Source: Heliorestis acidaminivorans (GTDB lineage: Bacteria; Bacillota; Desulfitobacteriia; Heliobacteriales; Heliobacteriaceae). From it: a stretch of DNA of 64,000 nt. The stretch spans positions 1 to 64,000 of the forward strand of contig NZ_WBXO01000011.1 of the NCBI RefSeq assembly GCF_008933955.1, in the 5' to 3' direction. Positions 16,137 through 24,368 of the stretch are shown here, in pieces. The position numbers were made by a program, and so were the translations under genes. The stretch's first letter is position 1. Every line of letters starts with the position of its first letter. Under the pieces are notes generated by a model. That model made no database searches. It was not told the origin of the DNA and was given only the letters and a program-made list of their open reading frames with translations.

Positions 16137-17615
16137 GTGACCGATTTGATAATTAACACAGATTACTTTGTGTTTTTATTTGCCTTATTACTTCTAACAG
16201 GGGTAGTTGCCACCAAGTTTTCAAATTATTTAGGTGTGCCTGCCTTGGTTCTTTTTATTGGTGTAGGTATGCTAGTAGGCAGTGATGGTTTAGGATTAAT
16301 TGATTTTGCCAATGCCTCATTAGCTCAGTTATTTGGTATCTTAGCCCTTATCATTATTCTTTTTGAGGGCGGGATGCAGACAGATTGGAAAAGAATCCGA
16401 CCGGTTCTTTATCCATCATTGTCTCTCGCTACTGTTGGTGTGTTATTAACAGCAGGCGTTGTTGCTGTTGCTGCCAAGTACATATTAGGTGTTGGTTGGC
16501 TGGAGGCACTGTTGTTTGGAGCTATCGTTGGCTCAACCGATGCAGCGGCCGTATTTGCTGTTCTTAAAGGACAAAGTATTCGCTCAAAACTGTCTTCTAC
16601 CTTAGAAGCAGAATCAGGAACGAACGATCCGATGGCTATGTTTTTAACACTTGCTCTTATTGAACTGCTCCTGAGGGATACGTCAAGCTATTGGTTGATG
16701 ATACCATCTTTTATTTGGCAAATGGGAGCTGCTTTGGTTATTGGATATACAATGGGTCAAGTGGCTGTAGCTATTATGAATCGGATCAACCTTGATTCTG
16801 GCGGACTCTATCCTATATTGGCACTTGGCTTTGCCGTACTTGTTTATAGTTCAACAGCTTTGATAAATGCCAGTGGACTGCTTGCTGTTTATATTTTAGC
16901 TCTTGTTATTGGAAATTCGGATGTACCTTATCGCCATTCTGTCTTTCGATTTAATGAAGGATTTGCCTGGATGATGCAGATTCTAATGTTTATTGTTTTA
17001 GGTTTGCTTGTTTTTCCTTCTCAACTGATTGGCGATGTAATTATTAAGGGGCTTATACTTTCTGCTATTCTTATCTTATTGGCGAGACCTATAAGTGTAT
17101 TTATTAGCTTGTTGTTTTTTAAGTTTTCCATAAAGGAAAAAGTTTTTCTTTCCTGGTCAGGACTTCGTGGAGCAGTACCGATTGTTCTGGCTACCTACCC
17201 AATGTTGGCCGGTCTTGAAAATAGCCAGATGTTTTTTAACGTTGTATTCTTCGTAGTTTTGACTTCGACTCTGATTCAGGGCTTAACAATGTCTCCACTT
17301 GCTGAAAAACTAGGCTTGACTGGTGATAAAGCACCCGTATCTCCTCATAGTTTAGAATTGGTTTCAATTGGCCAGGCTAACGCAGATATAATAGAATATT
17401 TTTTGAGTGAAGACGATGCAGCCGTAGGGAAACAAGTGATTGAGCTTTGTCTTCCTGATAGTGTATTAATCGTAGGGCTTATTCGAGATGGTGAATTAAT
17501 CGCACCAAGAGGACAAACAGAAATGATGGCTAATGATATAATCTACGTCTTAACACCGAAAGAACACTCGAAAAACTTAAAAATTTGGTTTAAGCTTGGT
17601 CGCTGTTCTAGTTGA
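16137..17615 (+). CDS. CPA1-type K+(Na+)/H+ antiporter with TrkA-C domain
   Basis: 492 residues. About twelve membrane segments fill residues 8-395, with the ion-site region GSTDAAAVFAVL and ESGTNDPMAMF (CvrA/NhaP2 pattern). A cytoplasmic TrkA-C (RCK-C) domain at about 405-485 may bind a nucleotide ligand. GTG 16137 follows AGGTGG. The family exports K+ or Na+ for protons. The C-terminus is slightly shorter than in NhaP2. It is a complete gene flanked by R1 repeats on both sides. Confidence 0.85.
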   Translation: MTDLIINTDYFVFLFALLLLTGVVATKFSNYLGVPALVLFIGVGMLVGSDGLGLIDFANASLAQLFGILALIIILFEGGMQTDWKRIRPVLYPSLSLATVGVLLTAGVVAVAAKYILGVGWLEALLFGAIVGSTDAAAVFAVLKGQSIRSKLSSTLEAESGTNDPMAMFLTLALIELLLRDTSSYWLMIPSFIWQMGAALVIGYTMGQVAVAIMNRINLDSGGLYPILALGFAVLVYSSTALINASGLLAVYILALVIGNSDVPYRHSVFRFNEGFAWMMQILMFIVLGLLVFPSQLIGDVIIKGLILSAILILLARPISVFISLLFFKFSIKEKVFLSWSGLRGAVPIVLATYPMLAGLENSQMFFNVVFFVVLTSTLIQGLTMSPLAEKLGLTGDKAPVSPHSLELVSIGQANADIIEYFLSEDDAAVGKQVIELCLPDSVLIVGLIRDGELIAPRGQTEMMANDIIYVLTPKEHSKNLKIWFKLGRCSS

Positions 17616-17657
17616 TCGTTTGAGTTAAAGATGTAGTTGCGATTGTAGAAAGAAAAG

Positions 17658-17681
17658 CCCGTCAGAAATGACGGGTTTTTT
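17658..17681 (+). repeat. R1 repeat with terminator-like hairpin
   Basis: CCCGTCAGAAATGACGGG and TTTTTT, 43 bases after the antiporter stop, with GAGTTAAAGATGTAGTTGCG upstream. Probably ends antiporter transcription. The 50 bases after it (CGCTGATCCAGTT) recur at 21737. Confidence 0.75.
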
Positions 17682-17699
17682 GGCGTAAGCAATCCACTA

Positions 17700-17800
17700 T
17701 TTTCGCTGATCCAGTTGATCGTATTTTCGTTTTGGCTACCTGTGGCTATCGCAATGCTCGCTAAGCTATCGGAAAGAATCGTTGAGTTATCTGTAGTCAT
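17700..17800 (-). pseudogene. 5' fragment of a gene following Int2
   Basis: ATG 17800 comes eleven bases after the Int2 stop (reading right to left) and encodes MTTDNSTILSDSLASIAIAT followed by NWISENS. The frame then runs into the R1 repeat. A matching ending (NWISENG and stop) is seen at about 21720-21740. It looks like the start of a small gene once co-transcribed with Int2. Confidence 0.35.
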
Positions 17801-17808
17801 CCATTAAC

Positions 17809-17966
17809 TCAACCTACCATGCCGTAACTCTGCTGTTGTTCCTTCATCGCCATCCCTATCTTCTCAACAGCGTTAACCTTCAATCTCTGCGAAACACAAC
17901 CGTACTTCTCCATGAAATAATCCAAGCTATCAATCCCCATCAACTCCTGTATAACTTCTGGCCGTA
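17809..17966 (-). pseudogene. Int2 recombinase C-terminal remnant
   Basis: The open frame VRPEVIQELMGIDSLDYFME, then KYGCVSQRLKVNAVEKIG, ends at TGA 17809-17811. It is the C-terminus of the second integrase family, including the helix after the catalytic Tyr region. It is cut directly at an R1 lead-in (GTTAAGGCTGTAG). Confidence 0.75.
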
Positions 17967-18001
17967 CGTTAAGGCTGTAGTTATCGCTGTAGAAAGAAAG
18001 G

Positions 18002-18027
18002 CCCGTCAGAAAAATCTGGCGGGTTTT
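18002..18027 (+). repeat. R1 repeat with terminator-like hairpin
   Basis: CCCGTCAGAAAAATCTGGCG then GGTTTTG. Lies between the Int2 remnant and the convergent kinase gene. Confidence 0.65.
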
Positions 18028-18067
18028 GTTTTGCCCTACAAAATCATCAGATTCGCAGAGCGAGAAG

Positions 18068-19456
18068 CTAAAGAGGCAATGGAATTTTTACAGTAATGGT
18101 CGTACCTTTTCCCAAGGAACTATCTATATGAATTACACTGTTATGTTGTTCGCTGATCCAACGAGCTATCGATAGTCCTAGTCCTATACCTCCCGTTTCC
18201 TTTGACCGAGACTTGTCAACTCGATAAAAGCGTTCAAAAATTTTATCTAGATCTTTTTCACTGATGCCTATCCCATTATCTTGAATCGAAATATTCATAT
18301 GCCCATCGACTTTTCGCGAACTTATCGAAATGATCCCACCTGACTGTGTATATTTAATGCTATTATCAATAAAAATTCGTAACATTTGCTTAAGAAAAAA
18401 AGCATCTGCAGACACAACAGCAGACTCATTTTGCCCTAAAAGAATTTGGTGATTTGGAGCAATGAGACAGGTTTCTTGATACACTTCTTGAATCAATGGC
18501 ATTATATCAATCGGCTCTTTATTCATAATTTGCTTTCCTTGGTCAGTCCTTGCCAAAAACAATAATTTCTCTATAAGTTGATTCATGTTAGAGGCTTCCG
18601 TTTTTATGGCTTCGATTCCTTCCTCTAAAACAGATGGATCTTCTTTGCCCCAGCGATCCAGCATATTGACATAGCCGCTGATAATTGTGATAGGAGTGCG
18701 TAACTCGTGGGAAGCATCAGAGACAAAGCGACGTTGTTGTTCAAAGCCATTTTGGATCTTATCTAACATAAGATTAAAAGTGCTCGCTAAATCATGTAAC
18801 TCATCGCGGACTTCGCCTAGGTGAATTCGTTTGCTTAAATCGGTTACTTCAATTTCTCTAGCCGTTGAAGTTATGTCATGGATCGGACGTAGAATCTTTC
18901 GACTCATGTAAATACCAGAAGCAATGGTAATGAATAAGCCAATGATGTTCGTAATCACCAAACTATTGCCCAAATACTCTAGAAAATCAAGTTGGCCAAA
19001 CATGGGCTTAATGAATTTCAAAGTATAGGTCTGATTGCCTTTCCAAGTTATCGTATGAGTGTAATAAGGCTTGCCAATTTGATTAACGAATCTATCTTTT
19101 GGTGCTTTAGGGGGGCGATCCATTTGACGACGATTCTCTTTTTTACCATCATCCATGTAAGGGTTGCTATCAAAAATGACAAAATTGGAAGAATCGTATA
19201 TTCGAAGTGTTATATCTGTTGAAAGGACATTAGCACGCAACAATTGCTCATTCATCGGTTTTCCCTCTGACAAATAGACCATTACGTTATCAGCATTCAC
19301 TAGAACTTCATTTTTCGCTTGCTGATAGAGCATGTAATAAAGTGTGGTCATTGTTAGAACACTGGTAATAAGAAGAATCAAAAAAAGAATACTCGTATAG
19401 AGTATGTTAATTTTTATAGATATTGGTATGGGGAGCTTTTTAATCTTTGACCACAT
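18068..19456 (-). CDS. Sensor histidine kinase (ArlS/CssS-like)
   Basis: About 462 residues. Two membrane segments (about 14-38 and 160-180) bracket an extracytoplasmic sensor; then HAMP, HisKA with SHELRTP (His near 240) and an ATPase domain (DNSIKYT, DNGIGIS, GIGLGLSIA). ATG 19456 is preferred over 19465 because AGAGGTG is six bases upstream. It overlaps the regulator gene by 17 bases, so they were one operon. The kinase is complete, but its regulator has lost the phosphoacceptor half. Confidence 0.85.
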   Translation of the reverse strand: MWSKIKKLPIPISIKINILYTSILFLILLITSVLTMTTLYYMLYQQAKNEVLVNADNVMVYLSEGKPMNEQLLRANVLSTDITLRIYDSSNFVIFDSNPYMDDGKKENRRQMDRPPKAPKDRFVNQIGKPYYTHTITWKGNQTYTLKFIKPMFGQLDFLEYLGNSLVITNIIGLFITIASGIYMSRKILRPIHDITSTAREIEVTDLSKRIHLGEVRDELHDLASTFNLMLDKIQNGFEQQRRFVSDASHELRTPITIISGYVNMLDRWGKEDPSVLEEGIEAIKTEASNMNQLIEKLLFLARTDQGKQIMNKEPIDIMPLIQEVYQETCLIAPNHQILLGQNESAVVSADAFFLKQMLRIFIDNSIKYTQSGGIISISSRKVDGHMNISIQDNGIGISEKDLDKIFERFYRVDKSRSKETGGIGLGLSIARWISEQHNSVIHIDSSLGKGTTITVKIPLPL

Positions 19457-19889
19457 AGCCAACACCTCTTACTGTATGAATATATTTTTGACCGAACTGT
19501 TCATCAAGCTTACTCCGCAAATACCGGACATAGACATCAACAACATTGCTGTCTCCGATATAGTCGTAACCCCAGACCTCTTGGAGAATCCGTTCGCGAC
19601 TTAGTACCACTTGCTTGTTGCGGACGAGATATTCCAAGAGGTCATATTCTTTTTTGGTTAAATGAATGGTTTCTTTATATATTTGTACATGGTAGCGTTG
19701 AGGATAAAGAACTAAGTCTTTTACTCGCAGCTCCGGCTCCCTATGAAGGGAGCTTGATTTTTGTTTGCGAAGAGCCACACGGATGCGAGCCACTAACTCT
19801 TGAATGGCAAAAGGCTTGGTTAAGTAATCATCGGCACCTATGTCAAGACCTTGCACTTTTTCTTGTAAAACAAAAGACTTAGAAGTCAT
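19440..19889 (-). pseudogene. OmpR-family response regulator lacking its receiver N-terminus
   Basis: The sequence joins a receiver domain at its last third (KVQGLDIGADDYLTKPF) and continues with a complete winged-helix DNA-binding domain (TKKEYDLLEYLV, GYDYIGDSNVVDVYVRYLR). About 80 residues, including the phosphorylatable Asp, are missing, and the ATG at 19889 has no ribosome site. Deletion of the 5' half is the simplest reading. A constitutive DNA-binding fragment could be made only if another start is used. Confidence 0.8.
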
Positions 19890-19980
19890 TTCTAATTCAA
19901 TTCTAATCTGACTCTAATGGCGTTGTAATTTTAATTTGTTATCCTCACCTTAGAACCAGTACAAAAAAGGAGGGGGAACA

Positions 19981-20358
19981 ATGCAGATGACAGAAGTGCT
20001 CCAAAAGACAAAAGATATTCTTCAAGCTCACAAAAAGAAACTCATAGGCATTGTCATCGTAATCGTCCTGTTATCAGCGGCTTCAGCTGGCTTTCAAGCC
20101 ATTTTCCAAGTAAAAGGTGTAGTAACGAATGTTACTGAATCAAGAATTACAGTGGCCAATTTTTTCCGAACACAAACCATAAACCTAACGGGAGTGCCCG
20201 TCAATACGACAACCATTCAACTTGGTGATCGAGCCTTTATACAGAAAAACCTACAAGGAAATATTCTCTACGTTACGGTACGTTCATCGGAAAATCATAA
20301 AGAGAAATCTAAAGATTGGGAACGCGGCGAAAGAGGCGGTGACAAAGATCACTTCTAG
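19981..20358 (+). CDS. Membrane-anchored protein next to the two-component system
   Basis: 125 residues: a basic cytoplasmic start, one membrane segment (LIGIVIVIVLLSAASAG, about 21-38), a small beta-rich outer domain (GVVTNVTESRITVANF) and a charged Glu/Lys/Arg tail. AGGAGGGGGAACA before ATG is an excellent ribosome site. It is divergent from the truncated regulator, the position of a typical target gene. Function unknown. Confidence 0.7.
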   Translation: MQMTEVLQKTKDILQAHKKKLIGIVIVIVLLSAASAGFQAIFQVKGVVTNVTESRITVANFFRTQTINLTGVPVNTTTIQLGDRAFIQKNLQGNILYVTVRSSENHKEKSKDWERGERGGDKDHF

Positions 20359-20386
20359 GAACACTAGGTATCGCTGATGACTGTAA

Positions 20387-20425
20387 AAAAGAAAAACCTC
20401 CACTAAACGGAGGTTTTTCTTTTTT
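20387..20425 (+). terminator. Rho-independent terminator
   Basis: AAAAACCTCC ACTAAAC GGAGGTTTTT followed by CTTTTTT; ends 19981-20358 and, read backwards, also the small gene at 20450-20611. Confidence 0.85.
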
Positions 20426-20449
20426 GAAGCAAAATGTCCGAAGCAATGA

Positions 20450-20611
20450 CTATGTACTTTTTATCAACTGAAAAGGGGTCACCATAGTAGCGAACCATTT
20501 TTTCGTAGGTATCAGATGCTTTACCCTTCTTACGACCAAAAGCATCAAAGGGGTTATTACTACCACAATAGTTCCCATCAAAAATAAATCAAAGGTTGTT
20601 AGTGTTAACAT
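20450..20611 (-). CDS. 53-residue membrane protein
   Basis: ATG 20611 has GAGAGGTGA seven bases upstream. The product MLTLTTFDLFLMGTIVVVIT has one strong membrane segment, then a basic loop (VRRVKHLIPTKKWF). Good ribosome site, membrane topology with positive-inside residues and a shared terminator support a real gene. No family recognised. Confidence 0.5.
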   Translation of the reverse strand: MLTLTTFDLFLMGTIVVVITPLMLLVVRRVKHLIPTKKWFATMVTPFQLIKST

Positions 20612-20674
20612 AGGTGGTTCACCTCTCAGAGTATCGTGCTTTTTTCGATGATTCTCTAAGGCCCAAAAAGTAAA

Positions 20675-20923
20675 GTGCCTAAAATCATAACAGTGAGTCG
20701 CCTTTGCTATTCTGTTTTTTATGCTGTAGCTGCCGTGTTAACTGCAATGGAAAAAGAGCAGTTATTAAAAAAGCATTCTGCCGTAAGAGCAGCTTTTCAT
20801 CTTAATATGGTAAAAACAATGGTAGTGCCCAAAAAATTTGGTTCATTATATGATAAATTATTTGAGGTTAGGCACAGAGCAGATTATCAACCTATGGTTG
20901 TATTAGCAAAAGAGAAATGCTGA
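20675..20923 (+). pseudogene. HEPN-domain protein, truncated at both ends
   Basis: The frame carries the HEPN core: SRLCYSVFYAVAAVL, then KKHSAVRAAFH, YDKLFEVRHRADYQP. The usual first helix is missing and there is no ribosome site. Near the end, ADYQP is joined directly to MVVLAKEKC; the fragment at 1-72 has an extra helix before that sequence, so a deletion probably occurred between two TATGGTTGTA stretches. HEPN proteins often pair with nucleotidyltransferases; none is seen here. Confidence 0.7.
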
Positions 20924-20931
20924 TAGTGGTT

Positions 20932-20992
20932 CGCTCGTTGGCGAAGCAGGGGAAGAGGTAGGGTGTAGTTCATGATTTCTGGCGGTTTTTTT
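20932..20992 (+). pseudogene. Int1 tail scar plus half R1 repeat
   Basis: RSLAKQGKR codons and stop (20932-20961), immediately followed by the right half of R1 (ATGATTTCTGGCGG and a T run). Same order as at 1-110. Confidence 0.65.
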
Positions 20993-21078
20993 CTGTGTAT
21001 CACTAGGGCTAGACTTAATTCGATTGTTGAGCAAATTCAAAATAATAAGCTAATCATATAAAGGAGACCCCCTAATTT

Positions 21079-21222
21079 TTAGTAAGGTTTAAATGTACCT
21101 TTTAATTTGTTTTTATATTGTTCAAGTTTTGATATTTTTCTAAAAGTAACAAAAGAACAAATTGTAGCGATTATAAGCATCCACTCATGTTCTTCGCCTC
21201 TGTTGTCAATAATCTTCTTCAA
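21079..21222 (-). CDS. 47-residue membrane protein
   Basis: TTG 21222 with AAAGGAGAG seven bases upstream. Reads KKIIDNRGEEHEWMLIIATI, one membrane segment, then a basic tail ending GTFKPY. The ribosome site and positive-inside tail favour a real small gene. Function unknown. Confidence 0.5.
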   Translation of the reverse strand: MKKIIDNRGEEHEWMLIIATICSFVTFRKISKLEQYKNKLKGTFKPY

Positions 21223-21268
21223 GGCAAACTCTCCTTTATTATTCTCTAGCTTAATTAATATCATTGCA

Positions 21269-21330
21269 CAGTTTAACTTCGCCAGTGAACGATATTTTGG
21301 AACAGGGAGGAAGAGGGTTAGGTCGTTGGT
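21269..21330 (+). pseudogene. Int1 C-terminal scar, frameshifted
   Basis: Matches the codons for SLTSPVNDIL...RKRVRSLV of the integrase, with one base lost in GATACAGG and an abrupt end at GGTCGTTGG. Confidence 0.65.
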
Positions 21331-21363
21331 CGTTTAACATACTATCAATCTGTGATAACTTTG

Positions 21364-21516
21364 CTAATTGGCGCCTTTAGCTCTAATATCTTCATGCATT
21401 ATAGGATATATGCTTCTCTTTAATACCTTCTGATTATAATCATGGTAAAAATAAAAGACACCTGAGAATAGCAACAAAAGAGAACTAATAAGAATGATAC
21501 TATTCTTTCGATCCAT
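21364..21516 (-). CDS. 50-residue membrane protein
   Basis: ATG 21516 preceded by AGGAGTG about nine bases upstream. MDRKNSIILISSLLLLFSGV has one membrane segment after a charged start, then a basic outer tail ending RAKGAN. No family recognised; intact frame and ribosome site are the support. Confidence 0.45.
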   Translation of the reverse strand: MDRKNSIILISSLLLLFSGVFYFYHDYNQKVLKRSIYPIMHEDIRAKGAN

Positions 21517-21679
21517 ACTAACAAACCACTCCTATTTCAATTCACTAGATCTATTGTAACATATTGGCTTCAGTACAAAGTAGCGATAGTGTATTTTTAG
21601 TTGGGCGAAAAAGGAAGGGGTTCTGGTTTTGTTACGTCTGACAAACTGCTGTAGTTAATCTGTATCAAAGAAAGAAAAG

Positions 21680-21701
21680 CCCGTCAGAAATGACGGGTTT
21701 T
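21680..21701 (+). repeat. R1 repeat with terminator-like hairpin
   Basis: CCCGTCAGAAATGACGGG TTTT, with CTGCTGTAGTTAATCTG upstream. Downstream bases match those after the copy at 17658. Confidence 0.7.
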
Positions 21702-22042
21702 GTCGTATGTAATCAGCCATTCTCGCTGATCCAGTTTTCCATAGGATTTTGTTTTAGTGAATTACAAATTTAATCATGGTAAAATAAACATAAATCAACA
21801 ATAAGGTGGGTTTTGTCCTGATGGAAGGATACGAAAAATCCGAACTTTTCAGTCTGGACCTGCACTTTCTATCGAACGCTTAGAAATAATTCATGGTGAA
21901 CCTGCTAACAGCGTTTTTATATCGCCAGAACACCAGGAAGACTTTGTCTCGAAGTTAAAGCAGCGATGTCCACAGATGAAAATTGAAGGCAGTATACGGA
22001 GCTAATTTCCTTAAGATGTTCGTTCTGTTTATGGGAGGGAGG
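21702..22042. other. Relic stretch without intact gene
   Basis: Begins with bases shared with 17685-17720. A plus-strand open stretch of about 56 codons (SGPALSIERLEIIHGEPANS and onward) ends near 22005 but has no start or ribosome site. Probably the 3' part of a lost gene; family not recognised. Confidence 0.4.
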
Positions 22043-22558
22043 GTGTCTATTTTGAGTTCATTATTAAAACGACAGATTGCAATGGTGATTGCTGTTTTTG
22101 TCACCATAACTCTGCTTTTTACAACTTTCTTGTTCATACAAAGAGATGAAATTAAAAGTGTATGGACAGGAAATAGCGGTACTTCCTTCTATAAGATAGA
22201 ACAAGTTAAGGTAGAAGAGGTAGAATACAATTGGACAGTCGGCCTATCAGTAGAAGAAGTTAGGGTAGGTATAAGAGAAAACGAAAACAACCACAACCAA
22301 CTTCATCAGTTTAAAGAAGCAGTAGATGAAATTATTCAGCAAAGAGTCAGCCTGTTATTTTTAGGAATCTATACTGTTCTTTTGATTGTTATTTTGACTC
22401 TTTTATGGCGAAGTAAAGAAAGTAGTAGAGAGATTACTAAATTAAAAGCTTTTTTGATTACGGCGATCTGTTTTTTGTCTGTATTTATCGCATTGAAATA
22501 TATCGAGTTGAATGAATTTATTGAACGTGCAAACTATTACTACTATCACTTGCTATAG
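22043..22558 (+). CDS. Three-helix membrane protein, hypothetical
   Basis: 171 residues from GTG 22043, which follows GGGAGGGAGG. A first membrane segment (about 13-33), an extracytoplasmic Glu-rich region of about 70 residues and a C-terminal pair of membrane segments (about 103-122 and 133-150). A longer frame reaches 21983 but without a ribosome site. No family recognised. Confidence 0.6.
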   Translation: MSILSSLLKRQIAMVIAVFVTITLLFTTFLFIQRDEIKSVWTGNSGTSFYKIEQVKVEEVEYNWTVGLSVEEVRVGIRENENNHNQLHQFKEAVDEIIQQRVSLLFLGIYTVLLIVILTLLWRSKESSREITKLKAFLITAICFLSVFIALKYIELNEFIERANYYYYHLL

Positions 22559-22754
22559 AGTTTAGCGGGGCAACTCATGACAAACAAGAAACTTATTGCC
22601 AAACCAACTGGCTCATATTATTTTCCGATAACTGTTCTTCTGTTAGTTGTTTCAATAATCGGCTGACTGAAAATCATCGTGCTGATGGTGTTTTCCTTAT
22701 AAGTGGTATTGCTGTTGAACTATCGCTTCCAGTAAGTTGCATAAAAGTTTCATC

Positions 22755-22892
22755 TTATTTTTTTAGTTTTTCTATTTCACTCTTTAAATATGCTATATCT
22801 TTTTTTAGTGAACCTACTTGTGAAATAGCCGCCAGAGCGAAAACAAATGCTATAGGAGCTAAAAATGCTATAGGAGTTAAAATAAACTCCAT
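22755..22892 (-). CDS. 45-residue membrane protein with coiled-coil tail
   Basis: ATG 22892 with a perfect AAAGGAGG site. MEFILTPIAFLAPIAFVFAL is one membrane segment, followed by a short heptad-like helix (SLKKDIAYLKSEIEKLKK). The DNA contains a tandem CTCCTATAGCATTT duplication encoding the TPIAF/APIAF repeat. Likely real; function unknown. Confidence 0.55.
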   Translation of the reverse strand: MEFILTPIAFLAPIAFVFALAAISQVGSLKKDIAYLKSEIEKLKK

Positions 22893-22907
22893 TTTACAAC
22901 CTCCTTT

Positions 22908-23104
22908 TTATCCAAACTGCCGATCCCTATCAACTCCTGTATAACTTCTGGCCGGACATCCATCTCTAGCAGTTGAACAGCAAAGGTTTTCCGTATCGAA
23001 AATAGGCTATATAAAGGAAGGTTAGCTTTTGCCAGTAGCTGATGAAACTTTCTCGTTAGATTCCGTTGTAGAACTGCTGTCCCTTTTGACGTCGTAACAC
23101 ACAA
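22908..23104 (-). pseudogene. Int2 recombinase C-terminal fragment
   Basis: The frame includes SKGTAVLQRNLTRKFHQLL, SIRKTFAVQLLEMDVRPEV and IQELIGIGSLD, covering the His/Arg box (Ile-Arg-Lys replaces the usual Leu-Arg-His) and the start of the GH helix, then diverges. Overlaps the tail piece at 17809-17966 and the middle piece at 10857-10965. Confidence 0.75.
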
Positions 23105-23227
23105 AGCCTGTGCCTGTATTTACATATTGATCGCCAGCAAGTTCTTTATCGTAATTTTGATAGACCTTACATCGTTGAAATGCCTTAACTTAATAAACCT
23201 GAAGATTTAGATAAGCAAATTTTATTC

Positions 23228-23686
23228 TTACTCTAGAAGAAAAACGATCTTCGTTAACAGCTCGCTTTCTGGAACTTCCAGAGGTGAGTTGTAGTAAAAT
23301 TCATAGACTACACCAGTGGGACTATAAGCATTTTCCATCGTCCACTTTTGCATAGCCTCATAAACAGAGGCCGAATCTTTGTATGGACCTTTATACAGAT
23401 AGGATACTTGATGACTCGCTGGAATTTCACTAGCTTGGATGTCGCCTTTGCCACTAAGTTGCTTAGACACAGGAACGCCTATCTCTATATCGAGATTATC
23501 CATATCCATGTTGTAATAGGCTCCAAAGGGGATACCAGCAGGTTTTTCTCCAATTTTATGGAGATGCTGAAAAATAGTTTCATAAGCTTTGCTAAAAAGT
23601 GCTGGCAAGTCATCAACTCTTGATCTTGTACGAATTGATAGAACGGGTTGAGCAGGTTCTTGGCTTACTTCAAAATGATAACTCAT
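23228..23686 (-). CDS. GyrI-like (effector-binding) domain protein
   Basis: About 152 residues, a single SOUL/GyrI-like small-molecule binding domain: VLSIRTRSRVDDLP, GIPFGAYYNMDMD, IEIGVPVSK, YKGPYKDSASVYEAM, then VVYEFYYNSPLEVPESEL. ATG 23686 is selected by GAAGGAGGAAGG upstream. Stand-alone members bind hydrophobic cations or toxins. No HTH domain, so it is not a regulator by itself. Confidence 0.8.
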   Translation of the reverse strand: MSYHFEVSQEPAQPVLSIRTRSRVDDLPALFSKAYETIFQHLHKIGEKPAGIPFGAYYNMDMDNLDIEIGVPVSKQLSGKGDIQASEIPASHQVSYLYKGPYKDSASVYEAMQKWTMENAYSPTGVVYEFYYNSPLEVPESELLTKIVFLLE

Positions 23687-23889
23687 AACTATCCTTCCTC
23701 CTTCGACAAAATACAAAGCCTAGACCTAACAAAAAACCAGCCCTAAAGCTGCTCGGTACAGCCAGGCTGGTATTTAGTCGATACAGATCATGTTCTTTCT
23801 TTCTCAACCATATTATACCACTGATAGGGTTCGTTTGTCTACTCATGACTATAACCATAGAGTGAAAGAACGGCTCAAATACTTTGTCG

Positions 23890-24063
23890 CTCCAGGACAG
23901 CACCTAGACTTTTCTTATCGTACTGTTGACGTAGGTGCAATGAAGTACGAAGAGATTCTAGAACGCAGCAACCCAAAGCTGTATGCTCTATTGCCTGTCG
24001 TGGATCGAGAATACTATCAGGACAAGCCAGAAGAACACTTAAAGAAAAGTGCCGATGTGAGGG
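23890..24063 (+). pseudogene. Rpn/PD-(D/E)XK nuclease-family fragment (copy 2)
   Basis: HLDFSYRTVDVGAMKYEEIL, then SNPKLYALLPVVDREYYQ. Longer upstream than the copy at 13154 and cut downstream at KKSADV. The two copies together cover about 70 residues of one protein family; neither has a start or nuclease core. Confidence 0.6.
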
Positions 24064-24204
24064 TGTTATTAAACGCTTTTCGTCTTTTTTTTATTTTTCA
24101 CCAATTAGAGCAACCACTTCCAAAGGCAACGTTGTTTAAAACCGTCGCCCTATAACTACGTCCCCATACACCAAAGTTTGTAGTTGTGATGTTTCTAAAG
24201 CTGT

Positions 24205-24322
24205 TTAGCATATTTGACCTCCAATTGGCTTTAACTCAAAGTGATGTGAGGGAGGTACACAGTTAGACTTCGCCAGTGAATGATATTTTGGATACTGGTA
24301 GAAAGAGAGACCCGTCAGAATA
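24205..24322 (+). repeat. Collapsed integration scar: att core, Int1 tail, half R1
   Basis: ATATTTGACCTCCAA (as just upstream of and in the tRNA-Trp fragment) is joined directly to Int1 codons from LALTQSDVREVHS onward (24228-24300, with a stop), then GAAAGAGAGACCCGTCAG. It is what remains if the 14510-15800 segment suffered one deletion from the tRNA fragment into the integrase end. Confidence 0.65.
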
Positions 24323-24368
24323 ATGATATGCTCCCCTTAAGGTAGACAGATGAAATAATTAAAATCTG

